A DNA stretch of 64,000 nt from Rhodospirillaceae bacterium (GCA_009840595.1 VXNK01000080.1:1-64000); one strand, 5' to 3'; counted from the stretch's first letter, positions 7,464 through 17,084 are shown. Notes: generated by a model from the sequence alone, not told the origin. Program-made: numbers and translations.

Positions 7464-10073
7464 ATGGCGGAGAAACGGGAATCAGGGGCGCAGAACCCGC
7501 CGGCCACGATTTGGAGTCAACTCGATGACTGGGCGCACGAGTTCAAGCCGTGGCAGCGGTTTGTGCTCGCCAACGCCGTCCGTATCGGGCGCCTCACGGA
7601 CGAACAAATCGACCGCGCATACCAGGTGTTTCTGCAGGATCACGGCCTAGCCGAAGCGTCCGATCCCCCGATCGAGGTGCTGTCGGCGATCTCTGGCCGG
7701 CCGACCGAGGCCGTTCCCATGCCGATCTGGCTGCGGCGAGTCGGTGACCTCCGCGCCGTAAACGCGTTGCCCGCGGGCGGCGAGCTGACCTTTTCGCCGG
7801 CCCTCACAGTTGTCTATGGCGGAAATGGCGTCGGCAAGAGCGGCTACACGCGGATTCTGTCCAACGTCTGCTTCAGCCGCGCGCAACACCCCATCCTTCC
7901 GAACGTGTATGAAGACGATGCACCGGGAGAGCCTGCCGCCAAGATTGTCGTAACAGACGGGACCCAACGGGAGACGGTTTTCGAGTTTGACGGCTCCACC
8001 GAGTATTCGGAACTCAGGCGGATCGCCGTTTTCGATACGGCTGTTGCCCGCACGCATTTGGTGGAGCAGAGTCCTCTCGGTTTCAAGCCGGCCGGGTTCG
8101 ACGTGTTTCCTGAGATGGCCCGGGTCTACACGGAACTCGGTAATCGCCTTGCTGCGGAGATAGAGCGACGGGACCGGGAAAACACCCTGATACATAGCTT
8201 TGTGGCGCCGGAGAGCTCTGTTTCAAAATTCGTGGCCGGACTGGATGCCGAGACGGATCTCGCAGAACTGCGCCTGTTGGCTGTGTTTGGAGAAACAGAG
8301 GCGGCGAGACTGGAAGAGGTCCAGCGCCAGATCAAGGACCTACAATCCAAATCGGTTGCAGAGACGGTCAAGCAACTACAAGAGGCTAAGCGGGATGTCG
8401 TCGGGCTGCAAAAGCATCTGCTTGAGAGCAGCGACCTTCTGACAGAAGACAGGCGCGGGGTCTATCGGACCCAGCTTGCAACGTTTCGTGAAAAGGCTCG
8501 TGTGATGGCGGCAGAAGGCGCGGGCGCTTTCGGTCGGGATATCTTCAAGGCGACCGGGACAACGGAATGGGAGCAATTTCTCGCGGCCGCGAGCGCATTG
8601 GCACGACAGGAACGCGAGGATTATCCGCAGGACGACGATCATTGCCTGTTGTGCCACAGACCCCTTGATGCCGCCTCTGTGGCTCTAATCAGGCGGTTCT
8701 GGGGGTTCCTGGCCAGTGCGGCGCGCGGCGACGCCGAAAAGGCCGGCGCCCGGCTCGATCGGTCCGTTCGGGATCTGAAGGAACTCCGGCTGGATTTCCT
8801 TTCGGCAAATACAACCGTGCGGGCTCACCTCACGCGGTTGGATCCGGCGCTGTCCAAGCAGGCCGTCGAGGTCGTCGCGGCCATGGACGAGGACAGGTCT
8901 GCAATTATAGCGGTGCTGGAGGCAGGAGATGGCGAGATTCCATCTCCCGGCTTCGAGAGTGTCGCCAGCGAGCTCGCTGATCTTGTTGCGCAAATCGAGG
9001 CAGATATCCGACTTCTCGAAGAAGAGAAGGTCGAAGACGCGATCAAGGCTTTGGAAGCGGAGAGAATCGCGCTTCGCCACCGACAGGTCCTGAATCAAAT
9101 CCTGCCGGAGGCTGAAAGATACGTTTCCGATCAAGGATGGGTACGAAGGGCATCCGGGGAACCGCGGCGTACCCTCAATCCGCTTCCGATCACAAACAAG
9201 GAAAAAGAGCTCTTTGCGAGCATAATTGCGCAGGACTACAAGGAACGATTTTCCGATGAATGCAGGAAATTGAATTGCAGCCTGCCGGTCGAATTCCGAA
9301 CGCAAGGTCAGCGAGGCCAAACGTTGCGCTCGCTCACCATCAAGGGCCGGCATCGGCCGGATGAAATACTGAGCGAAGGGGAGCAGAGAGCGGTGGCGCT
9401 GGCCGATTTTCTGACCGAGGTCTCGCTAAATCCCGCCAATGCCGGCATCGTTCTGGACGATCCTGTGACTTCTCAGGATCATGAACGCAAGGAACGGATC
9501 GCACGCCGGCTGGTTTCCGAAGCCAAGGACCGGCAGGTCATCATCTTCACGCATGACCTGGTGTTCCTGACCATGGTTGCCGGTGCATCGGAAAATCAGA
9601 ATGTGGAATTGTTGACACATTGGATCGAACGAGACGGTCACGGGAATCCCGGTCAAATCTCCCTGGACGACTGCCCGGCCACGACTCCGCAATACCGCAA
9701 CACTCAGAAGGCGAGGAAGACTCTGGCTGAGGCAAAGGAGGCAGCGGGCTCGACGCGCGTGAAACTGGTGCAGCGTGGAATGGGAGAGTTGCGGCGTACC
9801 ATCGAGGAGATTGTCCCGCATCACCTGCTGAAACAGGTCGTGAACCGGTGGACGGATCGGATTATCGTAACCGGCCTCAAGAAGGTGCACTGGGATGAAG
9901 GTCTGATTGCGGACATCATCGCGTCGTATGAAGAATTGTCTGCTTACATAGAAGGGCATAGTCATACGGAAGCGCGCGCCGGTGGGCAGCCGGAGCCCAA
10001 CGATCTCGGCGACATGATCGTCCGGGTGGATGATCTCATTAAGAGAGCACGGGCGGATCGGCCTCGGCAGTAG
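7464..10073 (+). CDS. AAA/ABC-type ATPase with zinc-hook motif (AAA_13-like, putative defence ATPase)
   Basis: An 869-residue SMC/RecF-like ATPase. Walker A is GGNGVGKSGY (119-128). The ABC signature LSEGEQ lies near 635, Walker B GIVLDDP near 660 and an H-loop THD near 696. The region between the ATPase halves is helical and charged (coiled-coil-like) and carries CLLC near 394-397, a CxxC like the zinc hook of Rad50 and RloC. A ~150-residue C-terminal domain follows. The architecture resembles PrrC/RloC-type ATPases linked to phage exclusion, but I cannot confirm an anticodon-nuclease active site. The ORF opens at a GTG (7431); the ATG at 7464 has GAAGG 5 nt upstream and is preferred. It stands alone between repeat copies, consistent with a single-gene defence system. 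Confidence 0.75.
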   Translation: MAEKRESGAQNPPATIWSQLDDWAHEFKPWQRFVLANAVRIGRLTDEQIDRAYQVFLQDHGLAEASDPPIEVLSAISGRPTEAVPMPIWLRRVGDLRAVNALPAGGELTFSPALTVVYGGNGVGKSGYTRILSNVCFSRAQHPILPNVYEDDAPGEPAAKIVVTDGTQRETVFEFDGSTEYSELRRIAVFDTAVARTHLVEQSPLGFKPAGFDVFPEMARVYTELGNRLAAEIERRDRENTLIHSFVAPESSVSKFVAGLDAETDLAELRLLAVFGETEAARLEEVQRQIKDLQSKSVAETVKQLQEAKRDVVGLQKHLLESSDLLTEDRRGVYRTQLATFREKARVMAAEGAGAFGRDIFKATGTTEWEQFLAAASALARQEREDYPQDDDHCLLCHRPLDAASVALIRRFWGFLASAARGDAEKAGARLDRSVRDLKELRLDFLSANTTVRAHLTRLDPALSKQAVEVVAAMDEDRSAIIAVLEAGDGEIPSPGFESVASELADLVAQIEADIRLLEEEKVEDAIKALEAERIALRHRQVLNQILPEAERYVSDQGWVRRASGEPRRTLNPLPITNKEKELFASIIAQDYKERFSDECRKLNCSLPVEFRTQGQRGQTLRSLTIKGRHRPDEILSEGEQRAVALADFLTEVSLNPANAGIVLDDPVTSQDHERKERIARRLVSEAKDRQVIIFTHDLVFLTMVAGASENQNVELLTHWIERDGHGNPGQISLDDCPATTPQYRNTQKARKTLAEAKEAAGSTRVKLVQRGMGELRRTIEEIVPHHLLKQVVNRWTDRIIVTGLKKVHWDEGLIADIIASYEELSAYIEGHSHTEARAGGQPEPNDLGDMIVRVDDLIKRARADRPRQ

Positions 10074-10663
10074 CGACGCCCTGAAGCCCAGCGCAGAAAG
10101 CGCTGTCCCGGGAAGCTCCCAATTGGGCGGCAGGTTCTCGGCAATAGACAGGGCGCGGAACGTGACTGAACAGTGGTCGTGGTGAACTCTGGACCCGGAG
10201 AGACCTACCTGGCTGCTCTGCGGCGCCAATCGACCGCGGCGGTGTCCACGCGGTAGCGAAGTAGACGCTGATCGGCACATCCATGCTCAAGAGCGTCGAT
10301 GCCCGAGCCCAGCTCGACCCTGTGATCCGGCGACTCGCCGGGCCCCGACGGAGCCGGTTCGCCGAAACTCTTTTCTTGCAACCGGACACTGGAGCTGTGG
10401 CTCGATCCGGGCGCATTAGCCGTCCCAAAGTCAACAGCGCCCCGCCCCGCGTGCACTGTTCGATCACGGGCGGCCCAATGTTCTGCTGCGTTTTCGGCAA
10501 ATGCACACGACTGACCCCGCCATCTTGACGGTTCCCGACAAGATATGAATGATTGTTAGCGGTACTGATCGGTGTTGGAGCTAGGTGCCGATCTAGACGC
10601 CAAGAGACCTCTCTTGTTTGAATGTGCGGATGGCCTTTTCTAAAGGATGAAAGAAGTTAGAAA
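10074..10663. other. Intergenic region without recognised gene
   Basis: About 590 bp between the ATPase and the AT-rich HEPN-like gene. Short frames on both strands (for example 10205-10528) are probably chance. Base composition drops sharply near 10540 towards the AT-rich gene, suggesting a recombination boundary. Confidence 0.4.
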
Positions 10664-11827
10664 ATGCTAATAAGGTACACATTCAAGCTGCGCGATCCTA
10701 TAATGTTCGAAGATTTTTGGCCCATTCCGATTATGGGTGGTCGACTTCGCGCACTAAAGAAGAATAATAGGGTAACTGGTTTCCTGGTCGAATTCGAAAA
10801 GCAAGATCCAAATTTGTCCCCTTCTCTGAATCAAACACCCGAAGCAGAGGTTAAAGCGCACATTGTAGGGCGGGACAAACTACTTCCGTTTGTGAAGTTT
10901 CAAATTGAAGAAGCTTTTTCATTTCTACAATGTTACTTTAATGTCGAAATTATCTCAAATGAAGTAGAAACGGAATACATAGCTGAAACGGAGGAAGAAA
11001 AACGACAAATTCAAGTGATGAGCTTTAAGACAGGGAAAAGCGACATTGATCAAATAGTTCCCTTCGACATTTTTGCCCGCGCTGTCATGGCGGCAGAGAA
11101 GGCTCCAAGCCCAGCGTTTGAGTCAAGCTTTCTACACATGGCTCGCGCGGAATTGCTTCGGGAACGTTATATTGACTCGTTCAGATATTCATTCTTGTTG
11201 ATTGAGTCGGTTTACGGAGGCGGAAAGTTCAAGTCGAGTCAACTGAAACAAGAGCTAAAGGAAAACCCGGATTTTGTCAAAGTTGTTACAGATGCTATAT
11301 CCGATAGAATTAAGCCAAAAAATAGAAAACAGTGCGACACCGAACGTTTGCTGTCTACCAATGCTCAAGTGGAAGCTGTCATAGATCATATCGTGGATAA
11401 GAGAGGACTTTATTTTCACGGCAACGCTAGGCGAAAAAATCCTTGGCGACCCGATCAGCAAGAAGAAGCTGAATCTTTGAGCTTATTGACATTTGCTATG
11501 GCGAATTTAATTGCAGTAGAAGCAGCGAAGCCCATGTTTGATGATGCGTTGGTAGAGCGGTACAACAAAGCGGCAAAGGATGCTGGGGCAATCATGAAAA
11601 CGCGAATTCATTTTCGGTTCAAAGATCCGACTGAAAGCTTCGACCGCGAGGGACAGGTAGAAATGAATGTTCCGGGCACTGTGCCTACAGCAAAGCAAGC
11701 AGTTTACCTGGCAAACACATTCCTGCAATATTTCAACAACCAGCTTCCAACCGCTGACTTAGTGTCAGCAACTTGTGTTGATGTCGGAAGCGATGCACAA
11801 CTCTTCACATTTCAGGTTAAGGTTTGA
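10664..11827 (+). CDS. AT-rich hypothetical protein with HEPN-like RxxxxH motif
   Basis: A 387-residue protein whose gene is visibly more AT-rich than anything around it, with frequent AAA/GAA/TTT codons, so recent transfer is likely. The N-terminal ~115 residues are beta-rich. Residues ~150-285 are helical and end in RGLYFHGN (about 246-253), an R-x4-H motif in the setting typical of HEPN ribonuclease-type domains (helix, ..D-K-R-G-L-Y-F-H-G-N.., then another helix with LLTFAMANLI). HEPN proteins are common RNA-cutting effectors in toxin-antitoxin and abortive-infection systems; activity here is inference. No partner gene is adjacent. The ATG is preceded by AAAGGATGAAAGAAG, a usable ribosome site. 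Confidence 0.6.
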   Translation: MLIRYTFKLRDPIMFEDFWPIPIMGGRLRALKKNNRVTGFLVEFEKQDPNLSPSLNQTPEAEVKAHIVGRDKLLPFVKFQIEEAFSFLQCYFNVEIISNEVETEYIAETEEEKRQIQVMSFKTGKSDIDQIVPFDIFARAVMAAEKAPSPAFESSFLHMARAELLRERYIDSFRYSFLLIESVYGGGKFKSSQLKQELKENPDFVKVVTDAISDRIKPKNRKQCDTERLLSTNAQVEAVIDHIVDKRGLYFHGNARRKNPWRPDQQEEAESLSLLTFAMANLIAVEAAKPMFDDALVERYNKAAKDAGAIMKTRIHFRFKDPTESFDREGQVEMNVPGTVPTAKQAVYLANTFLQYFNNQLPTADLVSATCVDVGSDAQLFTFQVKV

Positions 11828-12320
11828 CGTGCGACGTGCGGTTGTCTAGCGCCCGCCGACGGTGTCGGTTTAGGATTCGGCAGAATTCGTGATTGGCGAT
11901 AGCGATGTGAATCGAAAGCGCGAAGGCAAGGGTGCATGGCGAAGTGGTAGAGAACGGCGGCGCGGGAAACTATCGGAAAGGTTTGACAAAGTCCGGATAG
12001 CACCAAAGTGCCAGCAAGAGGACCGGAAGAGCCGGTCGAGGCACTCGCTCCTGCAAGGCCCCAGCGGGTTCGTCAGACCGAGGCGGCGCTCGGCGCGCGT
12101 TTCACAGTATGTTTGGTTTCGACCCTTCCGTCGTAGACATGCGGCGAACGCGATAGCGTGTGCTTTGAGCTAGAGAGTACCACGGACTCCTGGCCAAGCG
12201 GCGACCGCTTCCGCATCGGCTTTGTCCATGGTTCGGTTGGGAAGGAATATCGTCGATACGGGGATTTGCGATAATTTGATTTGCCGGTCAGCGCGGGCGG
12301 CCCAATCTTATTGCTGCCTC
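11828..12320. other. Intergenic region without recognised gene
   Basis: About 490 bp between two convergent genes. I see no supported gene, RNA or repeat here. Confidence 0.4.
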
Positions 12321-13613
12321 TCAACGGTCATAGGCTTCTGCCATTCTTTTCGCCTCTGTCTGGTTCGGCTCGAGTGCCCGTAACTGGCACTTCTGCCAGG
12401 AGTCATAGATGTACTCACAGTGTTGCCTGTTTTCCTGCTGTACGCAGTCGGGCCACATGCAAATCTCTTTATTGTCGGAATCTACCCTGATGGGTGTGCA
12501 CAACACGGTTCCCTCCGGACCTCCGAATAACCTTATCCAGTAAACGACGTTGGGGTGGTGATACAGGAAGACCTTATGGTCCGTCAGCAGCTTCAAGATC
12601 CACATAAGCCATTGGGGAATGGACTCCATGTAGTGCCTGAGGTCAATTCCGGTTCCGAGAGGATTCTCCGCGTGGATGATCTTGTTCAATCGATCATAGA
12701 CAGTGACGAGCCTGTCTTCCGTCAGGAAGTCTCCAACTTTCTCCTTGGGCTCGGGGTAGTATTTGGCGTGTATTGCTCTCAAGTCTTTCATGATCTTTTT
12801 GATGTTCCAGGCCTTCCGGAGCTCGTCCTGAGACTTTCTCCAAGCGTCCTTGTTGGAAACCAAGGATCCGAAAATAATCAATTCCAGGACCATGCGGAGC
12901 TGAAGGCAAACCGACTCCACCCGGGTTTGGTTGATTATTCCGGGCATCGCCAAAAGCCGTTGGATGGCTTCGATCTTGAGCTTTATCTCCTCCATGAGGT
13001 CGGAATACTGCTGGATGTCGAGTTCTTCTGCCTGTTTCAACTGCCATCCGCAGTTTGTGCAGACGATGTTCCATCCCCATCCGACCGGGTCGGTTCCCTG
13101 GAGCTGGAGCATGTCGTCGCCGCAGTCGGGACACACCTCGTACGTATTTCCGTCTATTCCCTTGACCGGTTCGCTGGATCCGAAGCCCAGGCTTGTGACC
13201 ATGTCGCCGAATTTCGGTATTTCCCCGCACTCAGGACACGGCCTGGTGGGCTTGATGCCGTACATCATGTAGTCGAGGGCAGCATCCTGATGTCCACGTG
13301 GGCATTCCCCGTGGGCCTCTATCTGTACGAATTCCGCGAAGAGTGACGATGCCTCCGCATGGGTGCGCATCCCCAGGCACCGGTTAATGTTTTCGATGCT
13401 TTCATCGGTCAGTCGGAACTTTCGGTTAACGCCGGCTTTCTCCCACGCACCCAGGTTGATCACGTCCCCGGCTCGGTACCTTTCCGTGCCCCTGTTTGCC
13501 AAGTGCCAGCAGACCAGGCCGTAGCTATCGGGGTCTTCGGTTTTCAGGAGCTGCTCGAGGACTTCGACCTTCCGAAATCTCCATCTTTTCTTTGGCTTTT
13601 TCTGCTTGGTCAT
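12321..13613 (-). CDS. Zinc-ribbon hypothetical protein with HEPN-like C-terminal segment
   Basis: A 430-residue protein of unknown function. The start is basic (TKQKKPKKRWRFRK). Zinc-binding pairs follow at CPRGH (104-108), CPECG (126-130), CPDCG (161-165) and CTNCG (185-189), arranged as two zinc ribbons. A helical second half includes RLNKIIH (308-314), an R-x5-H motif reminiscent of HEPN proteins, followed by AENPLG. Base composition is more AT-rich than the housekeeping genes. It sits inside the repeat-bracketed block with the ATPase, so a defence role is possible but unproven. Confidence 0.55.
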   Translation of the reverse strand: MTKQKKPKKRWRFRKVEVLEQLLKTEDPDSYGLVCWHLANRGTERYRAGDVINLGAWEKAGVNRKFRLTDESIENINRCLGMRTHAEASSLFAEFVQIEAHGECPRGHQDAALDYMMYGIKPTRPCPECGEIPKFGDMVTSLGFGSSEPVKGIDGNTYEVCPDCGDDMLQLQGTDPVGWGWNIVCTNCGWQLKQAEELDIQQYSDLMEEIKLKIEAIQRLLAMPGIINQTRVESVCLQLRMVLELIIFGSLVSNKDAWRKSQDELRKAWNIKKIMKDLRAIHAKYYPEPKEKVGDFLTEDRLVTVYDRLNKIIHAENPLGTGIDLRHYMESIPQWLMWILKLLTDHKVFLYHHPNVVYWIRLFGGPEGTVLCTPIRVDSDNKEICMWPDCVQQENRQHCEYIYDSWQKCQLRALEPNQTEAKRMAEAYDR

Positions 13614-14244
13614 TGCACGCGTGTTCCTGCTGGGTCTTCGCTGAATGTTCCAATTTCAGCATTGATTGGCAAGGCTGCGGAGCCATTGCAGAGAATGACC
13701 GGATTCGCCGTGCCGGGAGCGCTTTCAGAATCCTACGAAAAGGCCATGCGAGCCCAGCCGTGCCCAGCAGTTGAAATTCACCCCTTCCGGCATGAAGACC
13801 GGGTACGGGCCGGCGGTTTACGCACCACCATAACACACGGAAAACGCGCGTCTTTTCGCGCCTCGGCCAGAAGCGCCGCGATCCTGACGAACTAAAATAA
13901 AACACGACACGGGACATGCTATCAGAGGATGTGCCAGTTGACGCTGCAATGCGGCAGTCCTGTGCCCGAAGGGCAGACCGAATCTCCTCCGGTGCGGTGC
14001 GGTTCGGTCTTTGCGCCGACGGGGTTGCTGACCAACCCCCTGACTCACAACCGGCGCGTCCCGCCGCATTACGTCTCGGGGCGATCGTTGGGCAGGCGCC
14101 CCGCGGCGTCGACGGCTTTCCCGATCGCTCGTCACCGAGACGTGCCTCGCGGGACGAGCACGGTCTCCCAGGGCGCCTCTCCGTCGAGGGCCGCATCCCG
14201 TTGCGCGGTTTCGTCCGGCCGGGTGCGGCTCTCGATGGACGCAG
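13614..14244. other. Region without an intact gene
   Basis: Contains repeat copy B (13763-13910). After it, 13916-14244 is GC-rich with no supported reading frame and runs into the integrase remnant. Confidence 0.4.
13763..13910 (+). repeat. Diverged direct repeat, copy B
   Basis: About 148 bp beginning CCCAGCAGTTGAAATTCA, matching copy A (6567-6710) block by block in the same orientation: CCTTCCG, GAAGACCGGG, GGGCCGGCG, CGTCTTTTC, AAGCGCCGC and ATCCTGACGAA are shared or nearly so. Copies lie about 7.2 kb apart and enclose three intact accessory genes. Confidence 0.6.
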
Positions 14245-14280
14245 GTGCCGGCGCGCCCACGGTGTGGCCCTTGCCGGATC

Positions 14281-14545
14281 TCCGACCTGCTCGAAGAGGT
14301 CGGCGGCCACGGCACGCTGCTGGTGCGCCGCTCCAAGACCGACGGAGAGGGCCAGGGCGAGATCGTCTGGGTCGGGCCGGACAGCCTCAGGCTGGTGAAA
14401 CGCTGGCGCAAGCGCGCCGGCGTCGGGGACGGCTACCTGTTCCGCTCCCTCGACAAGGGCGGGACGGTCCTCGGCGCCCTGCCGCCGGGCCAGGTGGCGC
14501 GCATCTTCAAGCGCATGGCGCGCAGGGCCGGCCTGCCGGACCGCC
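14281..14545 (+). pseudogene. Tyrosine recombinase (integrase) fragment
   Basis: The frame encodes SDLLEEVGGHGTLLVRRSKTD followed by VWVGPDSLRLVKRWRKRAG and FKRMARRAGLP. This is the middle of a phage-type tyrosine recombinase catalytic domain: the beta strands after the first catalytic Arg, up to just before the HxxR box. Both ends are missing, including the catalytic R, HxxR and Y, and the frame then joins unrelated sequence. It is a dead remnant marking past integration at the right edge of the accessory island. Confidence 0.65.
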
Positions 14546-15166
14546 GACCCGCAGGACGAGGCGGACTGGATCGAGGAGGACGAGTCGACCGGCCTCGCGG
14601 ACAGGTTCACGACGGACACGTCGACGGCGGCGACCATCACCGGGCTCAGGGCCACGACCGCCTACCGGGTGCAGGTGCGCGCCGTGAGCCACGGCGCGCC
14701 GGGGCCGTGGTCGGAGTCGGCCTCGGTCACCACTGGCGTGGGGACGGCCGCTCCGCCGGTCGGGGCGCTGGTGTCCAACTCCGGGCAGGCAACCAACCAA
14801 AACTCGCATCTTCTAATTGACAGCGTTGCGCAGACGTTCGGCACCGGCGGCAGCGCAGGCGGCTACAAGCTGACCGCGGTGACTGCGACCGTGGCCGGCG
14901 GCACCGGCACGCCGACGTACACCGCGCACATCTTCCTCGCCGACGACGGGATAGCGGCGGAGAAGTCGCACCGCTGGATGGCCGAGCGCATCTGGGGCGA
15001 GGCGAGGGTGGCCTCGGAGTGGAGTTCCGAAAGCTGGATGCGGGCGCAGGTCCGGCGCTGGATCCCGAAGGCCAGGGCGCTGGCAGAGGGCGGCTGGCGC
15101 GACCTCGTGCCCCGCCAGGTGCCGGAGCTGTGGCGGGGAGCCCCGGCCGCGGGACCGGACCCGTAG
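14546..15166 (+). pseudogene. Mosaic gene debris: fibronectin-III fragment fused to unrelated sequence
   Basis: Directly after the integrase remnant the frame reads TTDTSTAATITGL, then AYRVQVRAVS and GPWSESASVTTG, the C-terminal half of a fibronectin type III domain. It is followed by a Gly/Thr-rich surface-protein-like stretch (AQTFGTGGSAGGYKLTAVT). From about 14955 the frame encodes an unrelated basic helical segment (RWMAERIWGEARVASEW) and stops at 15166. I read this as several broken genes joined by deletion, not a functional protein, though an open frame runs from 14669 to 15166. Confidence 0.5.
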
Positions 15167-15623
15167 CGGACGTGTGCCAGGCCGCAAGCGGGAAGTCGCA
15201 TTGCGGCATCCGCCGTCCGGCGCTACCGTCGGCGTCGCCGAATCGGAAACGTCGCCGCAATTGGGCGGTTGCAGGGGACAAGCAGGGCCGGGGGTTTGAC
15301 TGAATCGGCTTGCGAATTGAAGACCGAGAAATACAGTCCCTGTCCAACTCATTGTAAATGAAGCAAGAAACTTTCTTTCTGACAGAACATGACATTTCAT
15401 GACATAGGCCATCCCCTCTCCCGCCGTTCCGGACGGGCCGGCGCGGTCGCATCGCGAACGAACCCCGGCAGAATAAATCCTGCCAGGCACTCATGTGCGC
15501 GGCCGGTTTCGGCTTGCGGTCAATTATTTTATATATAAAATATTTAGACCTAAACTATTTGCGGCCGGTTTCCGCGGGACGGCGCCGTCGGACCGACCGG
15601 ACCGCCGCCGGGATGGCAAAGCG
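15167..15623. other. Intergenic region upstream of OYE-like gene
   Basis: About 450 bp with no supported gene. It contains an AT-rich perfect palindrome at 15525-15542 (separate entry). Confidence 0.4.
15525..15542. promoter_or_regulatory. 18-bp perfect AT palindrome, candidate operator
   Basis: TATTTTATATATAAAATA is a perfect palindrome in an otherwise GC-rich stretch, about 80 bp upstream of the OYE-like start. It could be a regulator site or part of an AT-rich promoter. No cognate regulator gene is adjacent. Confidence 0.35.
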
Positions 15624-17084
15624 ATGTGGAAACCGCCGGAACGGATCAAGTATGCGCCCGAGCCGGGCGCCTGGCCGACGGCCGAACAGGCCTCGCAATC
15701 CCTGTGGTTCAGCCCGATCCGCATCGGGCCGCTGACGCTCACCAGCCGCACCTGGGTGCCGGCGATGGTGCCCTGGCGCTCGAACGAGGACGGCTGGGTC
15801 ACCGACGACGTGCTCGACTGGTACGAGCAGTTCGCCCGCGGCAAGCCGGGCGGCCTGGTCATCGAAGCGACCGGGATTCGCGACATCCCCTCAGGCCCGC
15901 TGCTGCGGATCGGGCACGACCGCTACATCCCCGGCCTGCGGGAAATCGCCCAGACCGTGCAGCGCGCCAGCGAGGGCCAGACCCGCCTGTTCATCCAGTG
16001 CATCGACTTCCTGGCGATCCGGCGCCGGCCGGACCCGGCGAAGTTCCTCGACCGCTTCCTCGTCGTGACCGACGACATCCGGGCCGCCCTGGGTATGGAA
16101 GACGCGCCGGAGGCCGACATCCGCGAAACGCTGAAAGCGATGCCGGACGCGGACCTGGACGGCGTCCTCGACGCGCGCCAGCTCGAATCGCTGCGCATGG
16201 GCTTCCGCGAACGGGTCGGCGACACCCATGTGCCGCATATCCGCGACCTGCCGAAGGTGCTGCCGGACCTGTTCGCCGACGCCGCCCGCCGGGCGCAGGA
16301 AGCCGGCATCGACGGCGTCGAGCTGCACTATGCCCACGCCTATACGATGGCCTCCTTCCTGTCCCGGACCAACGACCGGGACGATGGCTATGGCGGCTCG
16401 CGGGAGAACCGGGTCCGCCTGCCGCTGGAAGCGTTCGCCCGGGTGCGGGAGGTCGTCGGCGCGGATTACCCGGTCGGCTGCCGGTTCCTGACCGAGGATA
16501 TCGTCGACGGCGGCTCGGAAGTCCCGGACAGCAGCTACTACGCCGCCGAATTCGCCCGCGCCGGCATGGATTTCCTGTCCCTGTCCCGCGGCGGCCGGTT
16601 CGAGGACGCCAAGCAGCCCAATGTCGGCGAGGCGGCCTACCCCTATACCGGCCGGTCGGGCTACGAATGCATGCCGGCCTATATCTCGGACGAGCGCGGG
16701 CCGTTCGGCCGCAACGTCGAACCGGGCGCGGCGATCCGCAAGGCGGTGCGCGACGCCGGGTTCGAGACGCCGGTCATCGTCACCGGCGGCATCCACGGCT
16801 TCGAAAAGGGCGAACGCATCCTGCAGGAGGGCAAGGCGGACATCGTCGGCATCGCCCGGCAGGCGCTCGCCGATCCGGACTTCTTCCTCAAGGTGCGGGC
16901 CGGCTGCGGCAGCGAGGTGCGGGTCTGCGAATACACCAACTATTGCGAAGGGCTCGACCAGAAGCACAAGCAGGTGACCTGCAAGCTGTGGGACCGCAAG
17001 GAACTGGACGAGCCCGGCGTGAAGCGGACCCTGGACGGCAAGCGGCGCACCACGGCGCCGGCCTGGACCGGCCCGGCCGCCTGA
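15624..17084 (+). CDS. NADH:flavin oxidoreductase / Old Yellow Enzyme-like protein
   Basis: A 486-residue FMN TIM-barrel oxidoreductase of the OYE/2,4-dienoyl-CoA-reductase type. It shows DGVELHYAHAYTMASFLSRTNDRDDGYGGSxxNR-type active-site and substrate motifs near residues 230-265, and the phosphate-binding VIVTGGI...GKADIVGIARQALADPDF segment near 385-420. Cysteines follow at CEYTNYC, but the full four-cysteine cluster and the C-terminal NAD domain of dienoyl reductases are absent. The frame opens at 15495; the ATG at 15624 is chosen because homology starts just after it. It heads a four-gene run with a hydroxylase, a dioxygenase and a RidA protein, so it is likely part of aromatic-compound catabolism; the substrate is unknown. 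Confidence 0.8.
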   Translation: MWKPPERIKYAPEPGAWPTAEQASQSLWFSPIRIGPLTLTSRTWVPAMVPWRSNEDGWVTDDVLDWYEQFARGKPGGLVIEATGIRDIPSGPLLRIGHDRYIPGLREIAQTVQRASEGQTRLFIQCIDFLAIRRRPDPAKFLDRFLVVTDDIRAALGMEDAPEADIRETLKAMPDADLDGVLDARQLESLRMGFRERVGDTHVPHIRDLPKVLPDLFADAARRAQEAGIDGVELHYAHAYTMASFLSRTNDRDDGYGGSRENRVRLPLEAFARVREVVGADYPVGCRFLTEDIVDGGSEVPDSSYYAAEFARAGMDFLSLSRGGRFEDAKQPNVGEAAYPYTGRSGYECMPAYISDERGPFGRNVEPGAAIRKAVRDAGFETPVIVTGGIHGFEKGERILQEGKADIVGIARQALADPDFFLKVRAGCGSEVRVCEYTNYCEGLDQKHKQVTCKLWDRKELDEPGVKRTLDGKRRTTAPAWTGPAA

